Assembly: GCA_012036325.1 (NCBI GenBank)
Contig: JAAUPC010000144.1
Span: 1-8,315, forward strand
Source: Paracoccaceae bacterium
GTDB lineage: Bacteria; Pseudomonadota; Alphaproteobacteria; Rhodobacterales; Rhodobacteraceae
Length of the DNA: 8,315 nt
Direction: 5' to 3'
Positions 6,117-8,315 of this stretch are shown here, piece after piece. Position 1 is the stretch's first letter. Every line of letters starts with the position of its first letter. A program made the translations under genes and the position numbers. The notes under the pieces were generated by a model. That model saw nothing but the letters and a program-made list of their open reading frames with translations. It ran no database searches and was not told the DNA's origin.

Positions 6117-6183
6117 GGCATCCTCCCTTTGGCCCCAGCATAGCCCGCTTGCGCGCCCGCGCTTTGCGCTTTACGAAATCGCC
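6117..6183. promoter_or_regulatory. Divergent promoter/operator region between the carnitine operon and its regulator
   Basis: These 67 bases separate two outward-facing genes, so promoters for both should lie here or just inside the genes. Two near-identical motifs, CGCTTGCGC (6146-6154) and CGCTTTGCGC (6160-6169), are spaced 14 bases start to start. The second sits in a GCGC-TTT-GCGC palindrome (6159-6169). A TATGCT on the minus strand (6142-6137) could be a -10 box for the operon, with the repeats at about -35, as expected for an AraC-type activator site. No good -35 hexamer is present. Operator function is inference. Confidence 0.45.
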
Positions 6184-7149
6184 ATGACGGAAAACGCACT
6201 CTTCACGCCCGCGACCGGCCCCCTGACCATCGCCTTCTTCGTCCTGCCCCAGGCCTCGATCCTTGAGGTCGCCTCAGCCTTGGACCCGTTGAGAAACGCC
6301 AACCGCCACCTGGGGTCTGAGGCCTACCGCTGGCGCGTCGTCACCCCCGACGGCCAGCCTGCCCCCCTGACCTGCGGCATCGAGCTTCCCTCAACCGGCG
6401 ACCTTACCCATGCAGCGGGAGCCGACGCCCTGATCGTCATCGCCGGCTACCGCCTGGCCGAGGTGGCCACCCGCCCCCTGATCCGTGACCTGCGCCGCAT
6501 CGCGCCGCGCTTCCAGCTTGTGGCGGGCATCGACGCCGCCCCTTGGGTGATGGCCCGCGCAGGCCTTCTGACCGGCTACCGCGCCACCGTGCATTGGGAG
6601 GATCTTGAGGATCTGGCGTCAGCCCACCCCGACACCACCGTCCTGCCTGATCGCTACGTGATCGACCGCAACCGCGCCACCATCGGCGGGGCGGCAGCGG
6701 CCACCGATTTCATGCTGCATCTGATCCGCGCCCGCCACGGGGCAGCGCTTGCCCGGCAAGTCGCCGCCAGCTTCCTTGCCACCCACCGCAAAGGATCCGA
6801 ACCGCAGATCGCTCCGTCAGCGCAGGACCCCAGCCTTGATCCCCGCGTCGCCCGTGCCACCGCGCTGATGGAGGCCACCCTCGACGCCCCACAAAACGTC
6901 GCCAAGATCGCTAAAGCCGTCAACCTCTCCCCCCGGCGCCTTGAATCCCTCTTCCGCGAAGCCCTCGGCCTCACCCCCGGTGCCTACGCCCTCAGCCTCC
7001 GCCTGGCAGCCGCCCGTCGCCTCATGACCGACACGAAACACCCCCTGGCCGAGGTCGCCCTAAGGACCGGCTTCTCCAGCCCCGCCACCCTCTCCCGCGC
7101 CTTCAAGGCAAGGTTCGGCCACGCCCCCGGATCGCTCCGAAGGGGCTGA
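6184..7149 (+). CDS. cdhR: GlxA-family AraC-type transcriptional regulator, probable carnitine-responsive activator
   Basis: The protein has 321 residues in two domains. Residues about 13-195 form a DJ-1/PfpI-like sensor domain (IAFFVLPQASILEVAS, GADALIVIAGY, IGGAAAATDFMLHLI). Residues about 215-321 form an AraC-type DNA-binding domain, with helix-turn-helix units near 242-262 (IAKAVNLSPRRLESLF) and 288-316 (EVALRTGFSSPATLSRAFK). The nucleophile cysteine of true DJ-1/PfpI enzymes is absent (GIDAAP at 115-120), as expected for a non-enzymatic ligand sensor. The ATG at 6184 gives the usual family length and N-terminus; the frame is open further upstream but shows no family similarity there. CdhR of Pseudomonas, which activates carnitine dehydrogenase genes, belongs to this family. 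Divergent placement beside the carnitine operon supports the same job, though related GlxA regulators answer to other quaternary amines, and the ligand is not proven here. Confidence 0.85.
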   Translation: MTENALFTPATGPLTIAFFVLPQASILEVASALDPLRNANRHLGSEAYRWRVVTPDGQPAPLTCGIELPSTGDLTHAAGADALIVIAGYRLAEVATRPLIRDLRRIAPRFQLVAGIDAAPWVMARAGLLTGYRATVHWEDLEDLASAHPDTTVLPDRYVIDRNRATIGGAAAATDFMLHLIRARHGAALARQVAASFLATHRKGSEPQIAPSAQDPSLDPRVARATALMEATLDAPQNVAKIAKAVNLSPRRLESLFREALGLTPGAYALSLRLAAARRLMTDTKHPLAEVALRTGFSSPATLSRAFKARFGHAPGSLRRG

Positions 7150-7151
7150 TA

Positions 7152-7182
7152 CATTTTCTGCCTACAAGTATCCCACGAGGGT
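7152..7182 (-). repeat. Diverged third copy of the intergenic element, behind the peptidase gene
   Basis: Read on the minus strand it runs CACCCTCGTGGGATACTTG and ends GCAGAAAATG. It parallels the element after the acyl-CoA dehydrogenase gene (CACCCCCGGGATATTTG, ending GAAGAATG). As there, it follows a GC hairpin just after a stop codon. It is clearly more diverged than copies A and B are from each other. Confidence 0.5.
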
Positions 7183-7184
7183 GA

Positions 7185-7201
7185 GGGGGTGTGAAACCCC
7201 C
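7185..7201. terminator. Terminator-like hairpin between convergent genes
   Basis: GGGGGT (7185-7190) pairs with ACCCCC (7196-7201) around a five-base loop. It lies 36 bases past the regulator stop and three bases past the peptidase stop, so it could serve both convergent transcripts. There is no U-run. Confidence 0.5.
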
Positions 7202-7203
7202 GC

Positions 7204-7971
7204 CTAGGCCGCGTCCAAAAGACCCCGGCCTTTCAGCAAAGCCTCCACCCCCGGCATCCGCCCCCGGAACTGCAGGTACAAGGCCTCAGCCTCCTCCGAC
7301 CCACCGGCCGACAGGATGAACTTTTCCAACCGCGCCGCCGTGGCGGGGTCAAAGGGATCGCCCGCCTCCTCGAAGGCCGCAAAGGCATCGGCGTCCATCA
7401 CTTCCGACCACATGTAGGAATAATACCCGGCCGAGTATCCGTCACCGCTGAACACATGCGCGAAATGCGGCGTTGCGTGCCGCATCCGGATCGCACGCGG
7501 CATCCCCAGCCCTTCCAGCACCTCGGCCTGGCGTTGCATCGGGTCCGCCGGGGCAGCACCGGTGTGAAACTCCAGATCGACCAGCGCCGACGAGACGAAC
7601 TCCACCGTCGCAAAGCCCTGGTCATAAGTCCCCGCCGCCAGCAACCGCTCTAGCATCGCCGCAGGCATCGGCTCGCCGGTCTCCCAATGCCGCGCATGCG
7701 CCTCCAAGACCGAAGGCACCTCAAGCCAATGCTCATAAAGCTGGCTCGGCAGTTCGACAAAGTCCCGCGCGACCGAGGTGCCAGAGATGAACCCATAGGT
7801 CACATCCGACAGCATCTGGTGCAGCGCATGGCCGAATTCGTGGAACAAGGTCCGCGCATCGTCATAAGAAAGCAGCGACGGCGTCCCCTTGGCGAAGTTG
7901 CAGACGTTGACCACAATCGGACGCACATCCCCGCCCAGCTTGCGCTGCGACCGCATCGCCGAACACCAGGC
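7204..7971 (-). CDS. M3-family zinc metallopeptidase (oligopeptidase A / dipeptidyl carboxypeptidase type), C-terminal part only
   Basis: M3 peptidases are cytoplasmic or periplasmic zinc enzymes that trim oligopeptides. About 255 C-terminal residues are present of the roughly 670-700 usual for the family. The zinc site is intact: HEFGHALH, encoded near 7828-7842, supplies two histidines and the catalytic glutamate, and the glutamate of FVELPSQ downstream is the third ligand. The substrate-side loop SGDGYSAGYYSYMWSEV and the closing FRGRMPGVEALL..RGL are typical. Family similarity begins at AWCSAMRSQRKL. Everything upstream belongs to a different gene, so the first two thirds are missing. The GTG at 7986 lies in foreign sequence and is not a real start. 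Choice between the OpdA and Dcp subgroups is not possible from this part. Confidence 0.87.
   Translation of the reverse strand, partial: AWCSAMRSQRKLGGDVRPIVVNVCNFAKGTPSLLSYDDARTLFHEFGHALHQMLSDVTYGFISGTSVARDFVELPSQLYEHWLEVPSVLEAHARHWETGEPMPAAMLERLLAAGTYDQGFATVEFVSSALVDLEFHTGAAPADPMQRQAEVLEGLGMPRAIRMRHATPHFAHVFSGDGYSAGYYSYMWSEVMDADAFAAFEEAGDPFDPATAARLEKFILSAGGSEEAEALYLQFRGRMPGVEALLKGRGLLDAA
7958..7971. other. Chimeric junction with about 14 bases shared by both partners
   Basis: Read on the minus strand, GCCTGGTGTTCGGC fits both reading contexts. In one frame it is the end of the FabF motif TCLVFG; in another it encodes AWCSA of the M3 peptidase. Left of it only the peptidase frame makes sense, and right of it only the FabF frame. 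Confidence 0.75.
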
Positions 7972-8315
7972 AGGTGTTCTGGCCACCGAACCCGAACGAG
8001 TTCGAGATCACGCGCCGCACGCTTGCATCGCGCGCCTGGTTGGGAACCACATCGAGCGGGATATTGGGATCAGGCTCGCGATAGTTTATCGTGGGCGGAA
8101 TTCGCCCGTTGGTGATGGTGAGCAGCGAGACCACGGCCTCGACCGCGCCGGCGGCGGTGAGCGTGTGTCCGACCATCGACTTGTTGGACGAAATCGGCAG
8201 CGAGGCCATGCGCGCGCCGAACACAGCGGTGCAACTCATCGCCTCCATCTTGTCGTTCTCGGGCGTCGAGGTGCCGTGGGCGTTGATGTAGTCGATCTGG
8301 TCCGGCTCCAGCCCG
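7958..8315 (-). CDS. fabF: Beta-ketoacyl-ACP synthase II (FabF type), internal to C-terminal part, truncated at both ends
   Basis: FabF condenses malonyl-ACP with a growing acyl-ACP in fatty acid synthesis. About 119 residues are visible, entering from the right edge as GLEPDQIDYINAHGTST. HGTST (around 8266-8280) holds the first histidine of the Cys-His-His triad, and NKSMVGHTLTAAGAVEA holds the second. VISNSFGFGGQNTCLVFG is the usual C-terminal glycine-rich strand. The active cysteine would lie outside the window. The native stop is missing: after LVFG the frame runs into antisense-like peptidase sequence and stops at 7862. The C-terminal strand differs from what I recall of Rhodobacteraceae FabF and looks more like a rhizobial or sphingomonad type, but that assignment is tentative. 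Confidence 0.87.

Noticed and set aside
7862..7957. C-terminal extension of the FabF frame past the junction (DAVAAQAG...)
   Set aside because: This is an out-of-frame translation of peptidase sequence, not part of any FabF.

Overview
The window reads as one stretch of a high-GC alphaproteobacterium, most likely a member of the Rhodobacteraceae. This rests on strong GC bias at third codon positions, tightly packed operons with GTGA/TGATG overlaps, and short 'GGGATATTTGA...GAAGAAT' elements behind GC-rich hairpins at gene ends. The right edge (about 7972-8315) appears to come from somewhere else and is joined inside a gene.

Layout. (1) 1-989, minus: N-terminal 329 residues of an ADP-forming-type acyl-CoA synthetase, running off the left edge. 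(2) 990-1291: a 302-base gap holding a hairpin over the synthetase ribosome binding site, an inverted pair of 26-base elements, and the terminator of the next operon. (3) 1292-6116, minus, six genes read right to left: a BKACE-family (DUF849) cleavage enzyme; a small secreted protein; two small four-helix membrane proteins; a carnitine 3-dehydrogenase fused to a hotdog thioesterase; and an acyl-CoA dehydrogenase split by a one-base frameshift. (4) 6117-6183: a 67-base divergent promoter region. (5) 6184-7149, plus: a GlxA/CdhR-type AraC regulator. (6) 7204-7971, minus: the C-terminal part of an M3 metallopeptidase. (7) 7958-8315, minus: the C-terminal part of a FabF-type ketoacyl-ACP synthase, fused head-on to the peptidase fragment across about 14 shared bases.

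How the genes work together. The core is a carnitine catabolic operon. The dehydrogenase domain would oxidise L-carnitine to 3-dehydrocarnitine. The BKACE enzyme would cleave this with acetyl-CoA into acetoacetate and betainyl-CoA, and the fused thioesterase domain would release glycine betaine. The divergent regulator is the expected carnitine-responsive activator. The acyl-CoA dehydrogenase, and the CoA ligase beyond the gap, would suit entry of gamma-butyrobetaine or crotonobetaine as CoA esters; this is inference. The least explained part is the trio of secreted and membrane proteins embedded between the two core enzymes.

No tRNA, rRNA, CRISPR array, transposase or phage gene was seen.
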